DNA of 64,000 nucleotides from Pseudomonadota bacterium (GTDB taxonomy: Bacteria > Pseudomonadota > Alphaproteobacteria > Acetobacterales > Acetobacteraceae). The stretch spans positions 43,326 through 107,325 of the forward strand of contig JAFEFW010000622.1 in NCBI GenBank assembly GCA_018240405.1. Reading direction: 5' to 3'. This document shows positions 10,027 to 19,384 of the stretch, piece by piece (positions within the stretch are counted from its first letter, which is position 1; each line of letters begins with the position of its first letter). A model generated the notes under the pieces. That model ran no database searches. It was not told the DNA's origin and saw nothing but the letters and a program-made list of their open reading frames with translations. Position numbers and translations under genes: made by a program.

Positions 10027-11426
10027 CAGTCACCGCGCAGGAGAGAGACGCGCCAGTGGCCGCGGCCGCCGCGCTTGACCTCGTACATAGCCTCATCCGC
10101 GCGCCGGATAAGGCTGTCGATCGGTTCGTGGCTCCCGGGACGGCGGGTGGCGATACCGATCGACAGCCCAAGACCGGAAACCGGCTCCGGCACCTGCGCC
10201 GCCAATTCCACCGGCGCCTCGCAGCGCAAACGCTCTGCCCGCTCTGCGGCTGTCAGATGATCAGCTCCGCTCATCCAGACCGCGAATTCATCGCCGCCAA
10301 AGCGCCCGACGAGGTCGGTGGGGCGGACCAGATCGCGTAGCAGGGCGGCGGCCGTCATCAGGACCTGATCGCCAACCTCGTGCCCGAACCGGTCATTGAC
10401 CGACTTGAAACAATCCATATCCACGAACATCAGCGTGCCCGGAAGGCCTTCCTGGTCCAGGCGGTCGGTGTGGCGATGCATCTCCTCCATGAAGGCTCGG
10501 CGATTGAGAAGCCCCGTCAGCGGGTCGGTGCGCGCCTGCTTGCCCATCTCATATTGAATGGCCTCGTGCTCCAGGATCATGCGGATGATCCCGCCGGCGG
10601 ACCGCGCGAGCAGGATATCGTCCTTGTCCCAGGGACGCGGATCGGTGCTGCGCCACACAGCGAGCGCCGCCCGAGCATCAAAGCGCGTCTTGCAGCCGAC
10701 CGCCAGCAGGGCGCGCCCGTCCAGCGTTACGGTCTGGGTCGGCTCAATTCCGTGTTGCACAGCAAGATCGATAGCCGTCGACCACAATGTTTCACACCCG
10801 GCCCCGGCGAGGTGCATCAACTCCGAACGGCCATCCAAGTGGGCAGCGACCACCGCAGCGCCATCCGCTGCCAGCGCATTCACCAGGGCGGCGAGAGCCG
10901 CATCCATCATGCGCGGCGCCATCACCTCCTGCGCGACACCCCACAGGATAAAATCCAGTACCTCGCCGCGCCGAAGACTGCCGGCGATCCGTGAGGCGTG
11001 CAGGTGGTATTGGGTGACATCGAAACCGATGCCGCGTGTGCCGGCGGGGCGCCCGTTTGCACCTATCAGCGGCGCGGTGGAGAACGACAGGCACGCCGTG
11101 CTGCCGTCGTAACGGCGGACCCAGGTCTTACCGGCCCGCGCCGCTTGGTTCGCGCGGAACGGATTGAAGCTGATGGAACGAGCCGCGGGGTCCAGGACGA
11201 GTGCTGACGGCTGTCCAACCAAGGTGCCGGACGGCCAGCCAAGTGCGTTGCCAGGTGCAACGAAGGTGAACCGGCCCTTGTTATTCGTTTCGAAGGCGAG
11301 ATCGGCGCCCAGCAGCACCAGGTCCTGCCACCGCTCCCGGCTGCTCAGCAGCGGACGGTTGACCAGGGTTGCGGCCTCACGCGTGGACGGACCGGCGGAG
11401 GACGGTTGCAGCTGGGTCTCAGTCAT
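10026..11426 (-). CDS. PAS/GAF-GGDEF diguanylate cyclase
   Basis: 466 aa from ATG 11426; the frame extends to 11561 but residues before MTETQLQ look unconserved. It would make cyclic di-GMP from GTP. The order is a PAS-like sensor (about residues 30-150), a GAF-like region (about 160-290), then GGDEF with the intact motif GRFGGDEFAVW near residue 375. An RPTD inhibitory site lies five residues before GGDEF. There is no membrane segment, so it is predicted to be cytoplasmic. It is translationally coupled to the downstream DUF2336 gene. The ligand of the sensor half cannot be read from sequence. Confidence 0.92.
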   Translation of the reverse strand: MTETQLQPSSAGPSTREAATLVNRPLLSSRERWQDLVLLGADLAFETNNKGRFTFVAPGNALGWPSGTLVGQPSALVLDPAARSISFNPFRANQAARAGKTWVRRYDGSTACLSFSTAPLIGANGRPAGTRGIGFDVTQYHLHASRIAGSLRRGEVLDFILWGVAQEVMAPRMMDAALAALVNALAADGAAVVAAHLDGRSELMHLAGAGCETLWSTAIDLAVQHGIEPTQTVTLDGRALLAVGCKTRFDARAALAVWRSTDPRPWDKDDILLARSAGGIIRMILEHEAIQYEMGKQARTDPLTGLLNRRAFMEEMHRHTDRLDQEGLPGTLMFVDMDCFKSVNDRFGHEVGDQVLMTAAALLRDLVRPTDLVGRFGGDEFAVWMSGADHLTAAERAERLRCEAPVELAAQVPEPVSGLGLSIGIATRRPGSHEPIDSLIRRADEAMYEVKRGGRGHWRVSLLRGD

Positions 11427-11588
11427 ACGTGGCGCGCTTCCGCATCCCATCGATGGGTACGGAGTCACGCACAGATTTCTTAACGAAACGTTGCTGCCTA
11501 GGGAGAATTGCCGCATCGGCTGGTACGGCGGCCTAAGCACCCTGGCTGCCGCGGACGGCAACCAGGATCACGTGCTCGGATGCTGCGG

Positions 11589-12902
<1,314 letters not shown>

Positions 12903-12932
12903 CTATCACCTTGGCCGCACGGCTGCCAGAGC

Positions 12933-12954
12933 GGCTTGCGCCGCGGCGCAAGCC
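12933..12954. terminator. Perfect 22-nt palindrome, likely terminator stem of the EamA gene
   Basis: A perfect inverted repeat: GGCTTGCGC, loop CGCG, GCGCAAGCC. It lies 18 nt past the stop of the leftward transporter gene at 12973 and upstream of eno. There is no T-tract, so it may be an mRNA 3'-end structure rather than a classic Rho-independent terminator. Confidence 0.45.
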
Positions 12955-12972
12955 CGGGACGCAATTGTCCGG

Positions 12973-13863
12973 TCACCGCGTGCGGACGAGCTGGAACGCA
13001 ATAAGCGAGGCAATCATCAGCGCGGCGCCGGCGCCCTGGGTCAGCGTCAGTGTCTCACCCAGCAGCAGCATACTGAACAGCGTGGTCAGCAACGGCTCCA
13101 GGTTCATAATCAGAGCGGTACGGAACGGGCCGATGCGGGCGGTAGAGATGTAGATCAGCAGCGTCGACAGAGTCGTGGTGATCGTGACGCCGAGGAACGC
13201 CCCCCATCCGGCCAGCGACTGCGGCATGCTGAATTGGCCAATGATCGCAATCGCAACGAGGTAGACGGCGGTCGACGGCACCATCGAGTACCAGGTGGTC
13301 AGGCGGGCATCGGCCTGGTTCAGATAGGCGCGTGTCATCAGCAGCGTCACGACACGGGCGATGGCGGCTATGAAGGCGCAGGCGAGGCCAAGCGGCGCCA
13401 GATACTCCAGGTGGAACCCGAGCATCAGACCAAGGCCGATGAACGCGGCAAACGCGGCCAGCAGGGCGCGCCAGCCGACGCGATCAACGCCGGTCGCCGC
13501 GCCGGCAAGACCGGTCAGCAGCGGATAAACAAAATATGCCAGGATCGCGATCGACACCGGCAGCAGCGCAATCGACTCCAGCAGGCCGAACATGGTGACG
13601 GAGAACAGCAGGCCGATGCCCAGCGCGATCAGACGCTCACGGGGCGTATGCCGGCGCGGCGGCCGACCAACGCGCAGCCAGACCATAAAGAACAGCACCA
13701 CCACGACGCCGCGCAGGCCGGCCAGCGACAGCGCATCCATGCCGGAGAGGAACACCACCTTCAGCAGGATGTCGGCGATGCTGAAGGAGACGGCGGCGGT
13801 GACTCCGTACAGCAGGTCCGAGGTACGACGCGGCAGCACAGCCGGGGCAGCAGTGGTGCTCAT
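12973..13863 (-). CDS. EamA/DMT-family transporter
   Basis: 296 aa from ATG 13863 (MSTTAAPAVL); an upstream in-frame start at 13962 would add 33 unconserved residues. About ten hydrophobic segments form the two EamA repeats of the drug/metabolite transporter superfamily. A typical second-repeat end is visible (NLEPLLTTLFSMLLLGETLT). It is an inner-membrane exporter or importer of unknown metabolites. A possible 3'-end palindrome is at 12933-12954. Confidence 0.9.
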   Translation of the reverse strand: MSTTAAPAVLPRRTSDLLYGVTAAVSFSIADILLKVVFLSGMDALSLAGLRGVVVVLFFMVWLRVGRPPRRHTPRERLIALGIGLLFSVTMFGLLESIALLPVSIAILAYFVYPLLTGLAGAATGVDRVGWRALLAAFAAFIGLGLMLGFHLEYLAPLGLACAFIAAIARVVTLLMTRAYLNQADARLTTWYSMVPSTAVYLVAIAIIGQFSMPQSLAGWGAFLGVTITTTLSTLLIYISTARIGPFRTALIMNLEPLLTTLFSMLLLGETLTLTQGAGAALMIASLIAFQLVRTR

Positions 13864-13953
13864 GCCGCGGGCTTTAGCAAACGGCGCAGTCGGGTCGCCG
13901 ATGGTTGGGCCGGCATGCGGCGCCAATCGGGCTGAGGCATCGAATTGGGCTTT

Positions 13954-14028
13954 CCTGGACACGGGCGGGTTCGTCCCGCCGGTTGATTCGAGGGACGAGT
14001 GTGGCGGGCTTCCGCCGGAGGGTCCAGG
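13954..14028. repeat. Cloverleaf-like intergenic inverted repeat (REP-like)
   Basis: Outer arms CCTGGAC (13954-13960) and GTCCAGG (14022-14028) enclose two hairpins: GGCGGG/CCCGCC (13964-13969 with 13975-13980) and GGCGG/CCGCC (14003-14007 with 14012-14016). The paired G+C-rich hairpins in head-to-head arrangement look like a REP doublet. It lies between the EamA gene and the membrane-protein gene. Confidence 0.5.
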
Positions 14029-14080
14029 GTTGCGGCACCGGGTGGCTGGGTTCGCCTGTATTAGCCCCCGTGTGTTGATG

Positions 14081-14097
14081 TGGCGCCGGCGGCGCCA
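14081..14097 (-). terminator. Hairpin just past the membrane-protein stop
   Basis: TGGCGCC / GGCGCCA with a 3-nt GGC loop, 10 nt beyond the stop of the leftward gene ending at 14107. There is no T-run, so terminator function is tentative. Confidence 0.4.
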
Positions 14098-14106
14098 GCC
14101 TCGGGG

Positions 14107-14661
14107 TCAGGCGAAGCGGTATGGTGTCTGCGGATTGGTCCGGCCAAGAGCCCGTGCAATCGCATGCAGAATCAGCAGTGCGGCGAAGGCGATGAGGTTG
14201 ACGACGAAGGCCTGCCGCAGCGCCGCCAGCGAAAAAGCGGCAGGGTCTGCATTCAGCCATGTGCCAGCCTCATACAGCACAAGCTGATAGCCGGCGAAGG
14301 CCGCAACGAAGGGCAGGCTGAAACCAAGCCGCACCGGCCGCGGCGAGGCAAAAGCCGCCGCGGCGCCCAGTGCGGCGAGGGCAGCGAGGCCGGTCACAGT
14401 ACCCCAGACCAAGCCATCAAGTGTCCAGGGATAATAGGACAGCCCGAAGCCAATTGCCTGATTGGCCAGCCAGACCAGCAGCACGGCCGCTATGCCATCG
14501 ATCCAGTGCATGGTCAGTGCTGCGATGCTGGCGACAGCAACGAAGGGCATCGAGCAGGCGAGCAGGAAGCTACCGCCCACACCGGCGAAAACAACAACAC
14601 TCAACCACGACGCACGCAACGCACTCCAAGCCGGCGCTGCAGCAGGGACAGGCTGGGACAT
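14107..14661 (-). CDS. Integral membrane protein of unknown function
   Basis: 184 aa with about five predicted membrane segments, for example WLSVVVFAGVGGSFLLAC near the start and LRQAFVVNLIAFAALLIL near the end. A conserved-looking WLANQAIGFGLSYYP lies in the middle. I do not recognise the family with certainty. The composition fits a small inner-membrane protein. It is alone between the EamA transporter and the crotonase operon, with hairpins on both sides, so context gives no function. Confidence 0.75.
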   Translation of the reverse strand: MSQPVPAAAPAWSALRASWLSVVVFAGVGGSFLLACSMPFVAVASIAALTMHWIDGIAAVLLVWLANQAIGFGLSYYPWTLDGLVWGTVTGLAALAALGAAAAFASPRPVRLGFSLPFVAAFAGYQLVLYEAGTWLNADPAAFSLAALRQAFVVNLIAFAALLILHAIARALGRTNPQTPYRFA

Positions 14662-14688
14662 GGTAGACCGTCGCTCCCTTCAGCGGCC

Positions 14689-14712
14689 GGGCCAGTCCGG
14701 CAGGGCTGGCCC
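14689..14712 (-). terminator. Hairpin downstream of crotonase operon
   Basis: GGGCCAG (14689-14695) pairs with CTGGCCC (14706-14712), about 40 nt past the stop of the leftward crotonase gene. There is no T-tract. Possible 3'-end structure. Confidence 0.35.
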
Positions 14713-14752
14713 GCCCCATACCGGCCAGCCTACGCCGCCGCGGGCTTGCGGG

Positions 14753-15529
14753 CTAGCGGTTCTTCCAGTCCGGCTTGCGCTTCTCGGCAAAGGCCTTGGG
14801 ACCCTCGATGTAGTCCTGGCTGTCGATGTTCTCCTGCTGCGCCGGGTAGATCGTGCGCATCGCCGTTTCCAGCTTCTGCTCGTCCAGGCCCAGATAGGAC
14901 GCCTGCTTCGACGCGCGCACCGCTTTCGGCGAGCATTCCAGGATCTGGGCAGCCCAGCGCTTAGCCCCTTCCAGCGCCTGGCCTTCCGGCACCACCTCGG
15001 TGACGAAGCCGAGTTCGAACCCTTCCCTGGCCTGGACGCGGCGGCCGGTCAGGATCATCCCCATCGCTTTCTTCATGGGGATCATCCGCGGCAGACGGTG
15101 CACGCCGCCACCGCCGGCAATCAGGCCGACGCGCGGTTCCGGCAGGGCGAAGGTGGCATTCTCGGCAGCGATGATGATGTCGCAGGCCAGTGCCGTCTCG
15201 AACCCGCCGCCCATGGCAAAGCCGTTGACCGCGGCGATCATCGGCTTGAACAGGTCGAAGCGGTGGCAGATGCCGGCGAAGCCGCGCGGGCCGTTCGGCC
15301 GCCGCTTGCCCGCCGCCTGCACCTTCAGATCATTGCCAGCCGAGAAGGCTCTGTCCCCGGCCCCGGTGATGATGCCGACCCACAGGTCGTCGCGGGCGGC
15401 GAACTCGTCCCACACCTCGGCGAGTTCGTCGTTCGCGTCGGCGTGGAGCGCGTTGTAGACCTCGGGCCGGTTGAGCGTAACGATGCGCAGCGGGCCCTGG
15501 TCCTCGACGATGCAGTACTGCCGCGCCAT
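14753..15529 (-). CDS. Enoyl-CoA hydratase/isomerase family (crotonase)
   Basis: 258 aa from ATG 15529, which overlaps the CoA-transferase stop by one base (TGATG). It has a crotonase fold acting on an acyl-CoA. Both glutamates of the hydratase subgroup are present: Glu111 (in AMGGGFETALACD) and Glu131 (in FALPEPRVG), 20 residues apart as in rat crotonase (Glu144/Glu164). The oxyanion-hole segment AFSAGNDLKV is also seen. Coupling to a CaiB-type CoA-transferase suggests a short route in which an acid is activated by CoA transfer and then hydrated or dehydrated, as in carnitine-type pathways. The substrate is unknown. Confidence 0.93.
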   Translation of the reverse strand: MARQYCIVEDQGPLRIVTLNRPEVYNALHADANDELAEVWDEFAARDDLWVGIITGAGDRAFSAGNDLKVQAAGKRRPNGPRGFAGICHRFDLFKPMIAAVNGFAMGGGFETALACDIIIAAENATFALPEPRVGLIAGGGGVHRLPRMIPMKKAMGMILTGRRVQAREGFELGFVTEVVPEGQALEGAKRWAAQILECSPKAVRASKQASYLGLDEQKLETAMRTIYPAQQENIDSQDYIEGPKAFAEKRKPDWKNR

Positions 15530-16746
15530 CAGCCGATCACCGAGGCGGACTTCAGCTCCTCGATGGCGCTGCCTTCCATCTTCAGCCAATCGCCGAGGAC
15601 GTTGGCGCCGTGCTCACCCAGCAACGGCGCCGGGCCGACCGGCGGGGTGGCGCCGCCGAAGCGGACGGGCCACCCGCTCATGACATAGTCGCCGACCTTG
15701 GGGTGCTTCATGGTCTGGCGGATGCCACGTTCCTGGAAATTTTTGTCGGCCATGAGTTCGCAGGTGTCGAGCACGGCGCCGGCCGGGATGGTGGCGCTGC
15801 CGACCAGGCGCATCGCCTCATGCTTGTCATGCTGCCGCGTCCAGGAAGAGACAATGGCGTCGACTTCCTCGCGGCGTTCCGTGCGGGCTTCGGGCGTGGA
15901 GTAGTTCGGGTCGCCAATCAGGTCCTCGCGGCCCATCACCTTCAGCAGGCGGTCCCAATGCTGCGGGTTGGCGGCGCTGGTGTAGATGTAGACGTAGTCG
16001 TTCGGGCCGCCGCCCTTGCACGGGTAGACGCCGATTGGTGGGTTGCCGCCGCCCACCGTCTTCGACCCGGCGCGCGGCGCCACCTTGCCGGTGCGCTCTG
16101 TATAGGTGAAGGCGTTGCGGATGTAGTGCAGGATGGAGTCCTGCATGGCGAGTTGCAGATGCTCGCCCTGGCCGGTGCGCTGCTTGCGCACATACGCGGC
16201 GAGGATGGAGATCGCCATCAGCATGCCGGTGCCGGTATCGCCGATCGTTGCGCCGGGCTTGCAGGGCGGACCGTCCTCTTCGCCGGTGATGGACATCAGG
16301 CCGCCGACCGCCTGGGCGATCATGTCGAAGGCGAGGTTGTTCTCATGCGGGCTGCCGGTGCCGAAGCCCTTCACCTGGCAATAGATGATGCCGGGGTTGA
16401 TCGCCTTGATGATGTCGTAGCCGAGGCCGAGGCGCTCGATCGCGCCGGGGGCGAAATTCTCGATCATCACGTCGGCGTTCTTCGCCAGGTCCTTGACGAT
16501 CTGCAGGCCGCGCGGGTCTTTCAGGTTGACGGCGATGGAGCGCTTGTTGGCGTTGTACTGCAGGAAATAGAACGCGTCGTGCGCCACCTTGCCGGCGACC
16601 GAGCGACCGGGATCACCGACGCCGGGGTTCTCGACCTTCACCACGTCGGCGCCCATCCAGGCCAGCGCCTCGGTGCAGGACGGTCCGGCTTCGAACTGGG
16701 TCAGGTCCAGGATTTTCAGTCCGGTGAGGCAGTTCTCTCCGCTCAT
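15529..16746 (-). CDS. CaiB/BaiF (class III) CoA-transferase
   Basis: 405 aa. It transfers CoA from an acyl-CoA to a free acid through an aspartyl-CoA intermediate. Asp170, in TIGDTGTGM, is the predicted catalytic residue. The N-terminal GADVVKVENPG and the ENFAPGAIERLGLGYD region are family hallmarks, and the pattern is closest to formyl-CoA transferase-like members. It is the first gene of a two-gene operon with the crotonase. It is one of three CoA-transferases of this class in the window, pointing to varied acid catabolism. Confidence 0.95.
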   Translation of the reverse strand: MSGENCLTGLKILDLTQFEAGPSCTEALAWMGADVVKVENPGVGDPGRSVAGKVAHDAFYFLQYNANKRSIAVNLKDPRGLQIVKDLAKNADVMIENFAPGAIERLGLGYDIIKAINPGIIYCQVKGFGTGSPHENNLAFDMIAQAVGGLMSITGEEDGPPCKPGATIGDTGTGMLMAISILAAYVRKQRTGQGEHLQLAMQDSILHYIRNAFTYTERTGKVAPRAGSKTVGGGNPPIGVYPCKGGGPNDYVYIYTSAANPQHWDRLLKVMGREDLIGDPNYSTPEARTERREEVDAIVSSWTRQHDKHEAMRLVGSATIPAGAVLDTCELMADKNFQERGIRQTMKHPKVGDYVMSGWPVRFGGATPPVGPAPLLGEHGANVLGDWLKMEGSAIEELKSASVIG

Positions 16747-16865
16747 GGCTTGGCATTCCCCTGTTTGGCGTTTGCGGGGAGGCTAGCGTGCGGGGGTGGG
16801 GGTGTCGAGAGATGCGGCTCTGGGGCGATGGCGTCAGGGCGCGCCGCCGGTCGAGCCCAGCCGCA

Positions 16866-17180
16866 CTAGACCCACCTGGGCGCTTCCACCAGCGATGGAA
16901 GGCGCAATTGCACCCTATCCCAGACGACGCCAATGTCGATACGATTGTAGGCGTGGCGGAGGCGATTCCCCATGGCTCGATTTCATGCAATGGCTGACCA
17001 GGAAGAATTGATTCGCCCTCCGCTCCCAGGCAATACGCAGCGTCACAATTCGCTCGAGACAGCGTTCTACGGCATCACGGACCAAGCCATTCCGTTCGAA
17101 ATCATCCTGTCCAGATCACCAATATACGTCTGAACGAGCTCAGCATAATACAAGATGTCTCAAGCCATTCATCCGCTGGA
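16866..17180 (-). pseudogene. Broken HEPN (DUF86) toxin partner of the MNT antitoxin
   Basis: Just after the MNT gene, pieces of one HEPN/DUF86 protein can be read in sequence but in three frames. ILYYAELVQTYIGDLDRM lies in one frame (about 17156-17103), then GLVRDAVERCLERIV (17088-17044) in a second, then AAYCLGAEGESILPGQPLHE (about 17041-16982) in a third. The first frame returns with MGNRLRHAYNRIDIGVVWDR (16973-16914), ending at TAG 16866-16868. At least three frameshifts are needed, and a TGA lies just before the first piece. The last piece carries the conserved RLRHAY stretch of the HEPN family. I infer a decayed toxin. Confidence 0.75.
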
Positions 17181-17183
17181 TAC

Positions 17184-17681
17184 TTAAAAGGCATTCAGCC
17201 GGTCCCGCTCAATCCGCGCCCGGACCCGAGGCTTTTCAATCGGCGCTGTGATAAGGTCCACTCGCCTGCCCAGGAGCAATGCGAGATGCTCCTCCAGTTC
17301 AACGAGCCTGAAGAGGTCGACACGCCTGGTCTTGTCCAGCACGGCGAGTAAGTCGATATCGCTTTCCGTACCTGCTTCGCCCCGCGCGACCGATCCGAAC
17401 AATGCGAGGTGCAGAATACCCGCGTCGCGCAGGCTCCCTTCATGGGATCGCAACGTCGCAAGGACGTCGCCGGCAATCGGCGGTGCCGGGATGTCGCTCG
17501 TGATCAGCCTCCGCGCACGCTGTACTACAGGGCAAGCCCGGCAACATTGTAACCAGCCTCCCGGCGACCGATAGCGGCGGAGACGTGCCAGATCGGGCCG
17601 CGTGGCTTTCGCCAGGCGCACCGGGTGGGTGTCAAAGACCCCTTGATCTCCGCCGCCGGACACGCCAGCCTTCAGTCCCAT
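17184..17681 (-). CDS. MNT-type nucleotidyltransferase (MntA-like antitoxin), start uncertain
   Basis: The last ~100 residues form a minimal nucleotidyltransferase with the motif FGSVARGEAGTESDIDLL, that is GSxARGE plus SDIDL with the two catalytic aspartates. It ends RIERDRLNAF, like MntA antitoxins that inactivate HEPN toxins by adding AMP. The longest frame (165 aa, ATG 17681) carries about 60 unrelated N-terminal residues, and no ATG, GTG or TTG lies between these and the domain at about residue 70. The real start may be a rare codon or may have been lost. Its HEPN partner, directly downstream, is frameshifted, so the locus looks like a decaying toxin-antitoxin pair. Confidence 0.65.
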   Translation of the reverse strand: MGLKAGVSGGGDQGVFDTHPVRLAKATRPDLARLRRYRSPGGWLQCCRACPVVQRARRLITSDIPAPPIAGDVLATLRSHEGSLRDAGILHLALFGSVARGEAGTESDIDLLAVLDKTRRVDLFRLVELEEHLALLLGRRVDLITAPIEKPRVRARIERDRLNAF

Positions 17682-17964
17682 GGTTGAGCCCGTGAGTCTG
17701 AACCACTATCGCGATGACCAGCTTTGGGCGGTCATCGCCTCGATCGGCCGCACAACGCGGATCGCCGCCGTATTTTCGTCCCGTCTCGCCGCCTTGTCCG
17801 ACCGAGAGTGGCGCGAACAGCAGGTCAAGGACTACGCCAACTTCCTGCGGAGTTCCCGCCAGCCCGCCCCCTACTACTCGGTCAAGCCGATCAAGCGGGC
17901 AGAGCTCCCGCGATCGTGGCGTCCGTTGCCGGCCCTGGGGTTCCTCCAGGGCCAGTTTAGTTAG
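17680..17964 (+). CDS. Hypothetical protein
   Basis: 94 aa of ordinary-looking protein composition (HYRDDQLWAVIASIGRTTRI and EWREQQVKDYANFLRS). The family is not recognised. There is no clear ribosome site before ATG 17680; GTG 17692 is another start. The two starts of this gene and of the longest leftward MNT frame share one CCATGG, which makes at least one of them doubtful. It ends about 30 nt before the convergent MBL-RNase stop. Confidence 0.4.
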   Translation: MVEPVSLNHYRDDQLWAVIASIGRTTRIAAVFSSRLAALSDREWREQQVKDYANFLRSSRQPAPYYSVKPIKRAELPRSWRPLPALGFLQGQFS

Positions 17965-17992
17965 AGCGAGGCGCGGAGGTCCTTGAGCTACC

Positions 17993-19384
17993 CTACACGC
18001 TGAACGTTTGGTGCAGCCCCGGCATTTCCACCCGTCCCTCCGGCACTAGAGCCGCGAACTTTGCCATAGCGTCCGCCTCGCCGTGCACCAGGAACGTCGT
18101 TCCTGCCCCCGAAACCGACTGCCGCCACGCAAGCAGTTCCGCCTGATCAGCGTGGGCTGAGAAGCCGTTGATGGTGTGAATCCGCGCTCGGACGGGGATC
18201 TCCTCGCCGAACAGGTCGACCGACCGAGCGCCATCGATGATGCGGCGGGCCAGCGTGCCCTGCGAGGCGAAGCCGACGAACACGATCCCCGCATCCGGCC
18301 GATAGAGGTTGTGCTTCAGGTGGTGGCGCACCCGCCCGCCGGTGCACATACCGGAGCCGGCCATGATGATCGCCCCGCCAACGATGCGGTTGATCGCCAT
18401 GGACTCGGACGTGTCCCGCACGACGTGCAGCCCCGGCACGGCGAACGGGTCGCGGCCATGGCCGAATTGCTCCGCCAGCTCCGGTCCCCAGCACTCCGAA
18501 TGGCGGCGGAAAATCTCGGTCGCCGAAATCGCCATCGGCGAGTCCAGGAACACCTGCACCGATCGCTGGAGTTTGCCGTCGGCAATGCCCTGCCGGATCG
18601 CAAACAGGATTTCCTGCGCCCGCTCCAGCGCGAAGGTGGGAATGATGACGTTGCCACCACGGGAAAAGGTGTCCTGGATCGCTTCGTAGAACTCAGCGAT
18701 CGAATCGGCATACGGCCGGTGACAACGGTCGCCGTAAGTCGTCTCCATCACCACCGCATCCGCCCGCGGCGGCGGCGCCGCGTCACCCAGCAGCGGATGG
18801 CCAGGACCGCCGATGTCGCCCGAGAACAGCACGGACCGGCCGCCGCGTCGCTCATCCGCCTCCAGCAGGATGCTCGCGGAGCCCAGGATATGGCCGGCGT
18901 CGTGGAACGTGGCGCGCAGCCCATCGGCAAGCGTCACCGCCCGCCCGTAAACGGCGCTGCCGTCGAAGCTGTCGAGCGCGTCCAGCGCGTCGATCAACGA
19001 ATACAGCGGTTCCGCTTCGCCGCGCCCCTTGGCCGATCGGCGGGCCTGGCGGTTGTGGCGCCGCGTCTCCTCCTCCTGCAGATTTGCCGAATCCAGCAGG
19101 ACGATCCGGGCGAGGTCTCGGGTGGCGGCGGTGGTGACGATGCGGCCACGAAATCCACGCTTCACCAGCAGCGGCAGCCGTCCGCAATGGTCCAGATGCG
19201 CATGCGTCAGCAGCACCGTGTCTATCGAGGCGGCGTCAAAACCGAACGGTTCGGCATTCTCCTCCTCCACCGCCCGGCTGCCCTGCAGCAATCCGCAATC
19301 GATTAGAACACGGCGGCCGGCGGCCTCCACCAGATGACACGAGCCAGTGACGGTCCGCGCCGCCCCATGAAATGTCAGCCTCAC
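17993..19384 (-). CDS. MBL-fold/beta-CASP RNA-processing hydrolase
   Basis: 463 aa. The metallo-beta-lactamase signature HAHLDH (residues 61-66), the later metal ligand in HDAGHILGSA, FSGDIG, and the beta-CASP end GFSAHADQ are visible. This is the bacterial relative of CPSF73/Ysh1 nucleases, expected to cut RNA in the cytoplasm with two zinc ions. Its ATG at 19384 overlaps the stop of the upstream LOG-family gene by 4 nt, so the two are co-translated. The RNA substrate is unknown. Confidence 0.93.
   Translation of the reverse strand: MRLTFHGAARTVTGSCHLVEAAGRRVLIDCGLLQGSRAVEEENAEPFGFDAASIDTVLLTHAHLDHCGRLPLLVKRGFRGRIVTTAATRDLARIVLLDSANLQEEETRRHNRQARRSAKGRGEAEPLYSLIDALDALDSFDGSAVYGRAVTLADGLRATFHDAGHILGSASILLEADERRGGRSVLFSGDIGGPGHPLLGDAAPPPRADAVVMETTYGDRCHRPYADSIAEFYEAIQDTFSRGGNVIIPTFALERAQEILFAIRQGIADGKLQRSVQVFLDSPMAISATEIFRRHSECWGPELAEQFGHGRDPFAVPGLHVVRDTSESMAINRIVGGAIIMAGSGMCTGGRVRHHLKHNLYRPDAGIVFVGFASQGTLARRIIDGARSVDLFGEEIPVRARIHTINGFSAHADQAELLAWRQSVSGAGTTFLVHGEADAMAKFAALVPEGRVEMPGLHQTFSV

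Noticed and set aside
15610-16869. 419-codon rightward frame opposite the CoA-transferase
   Set aside because: Antisense shadow; the leftward product has catalytic Asp170 and full family length.
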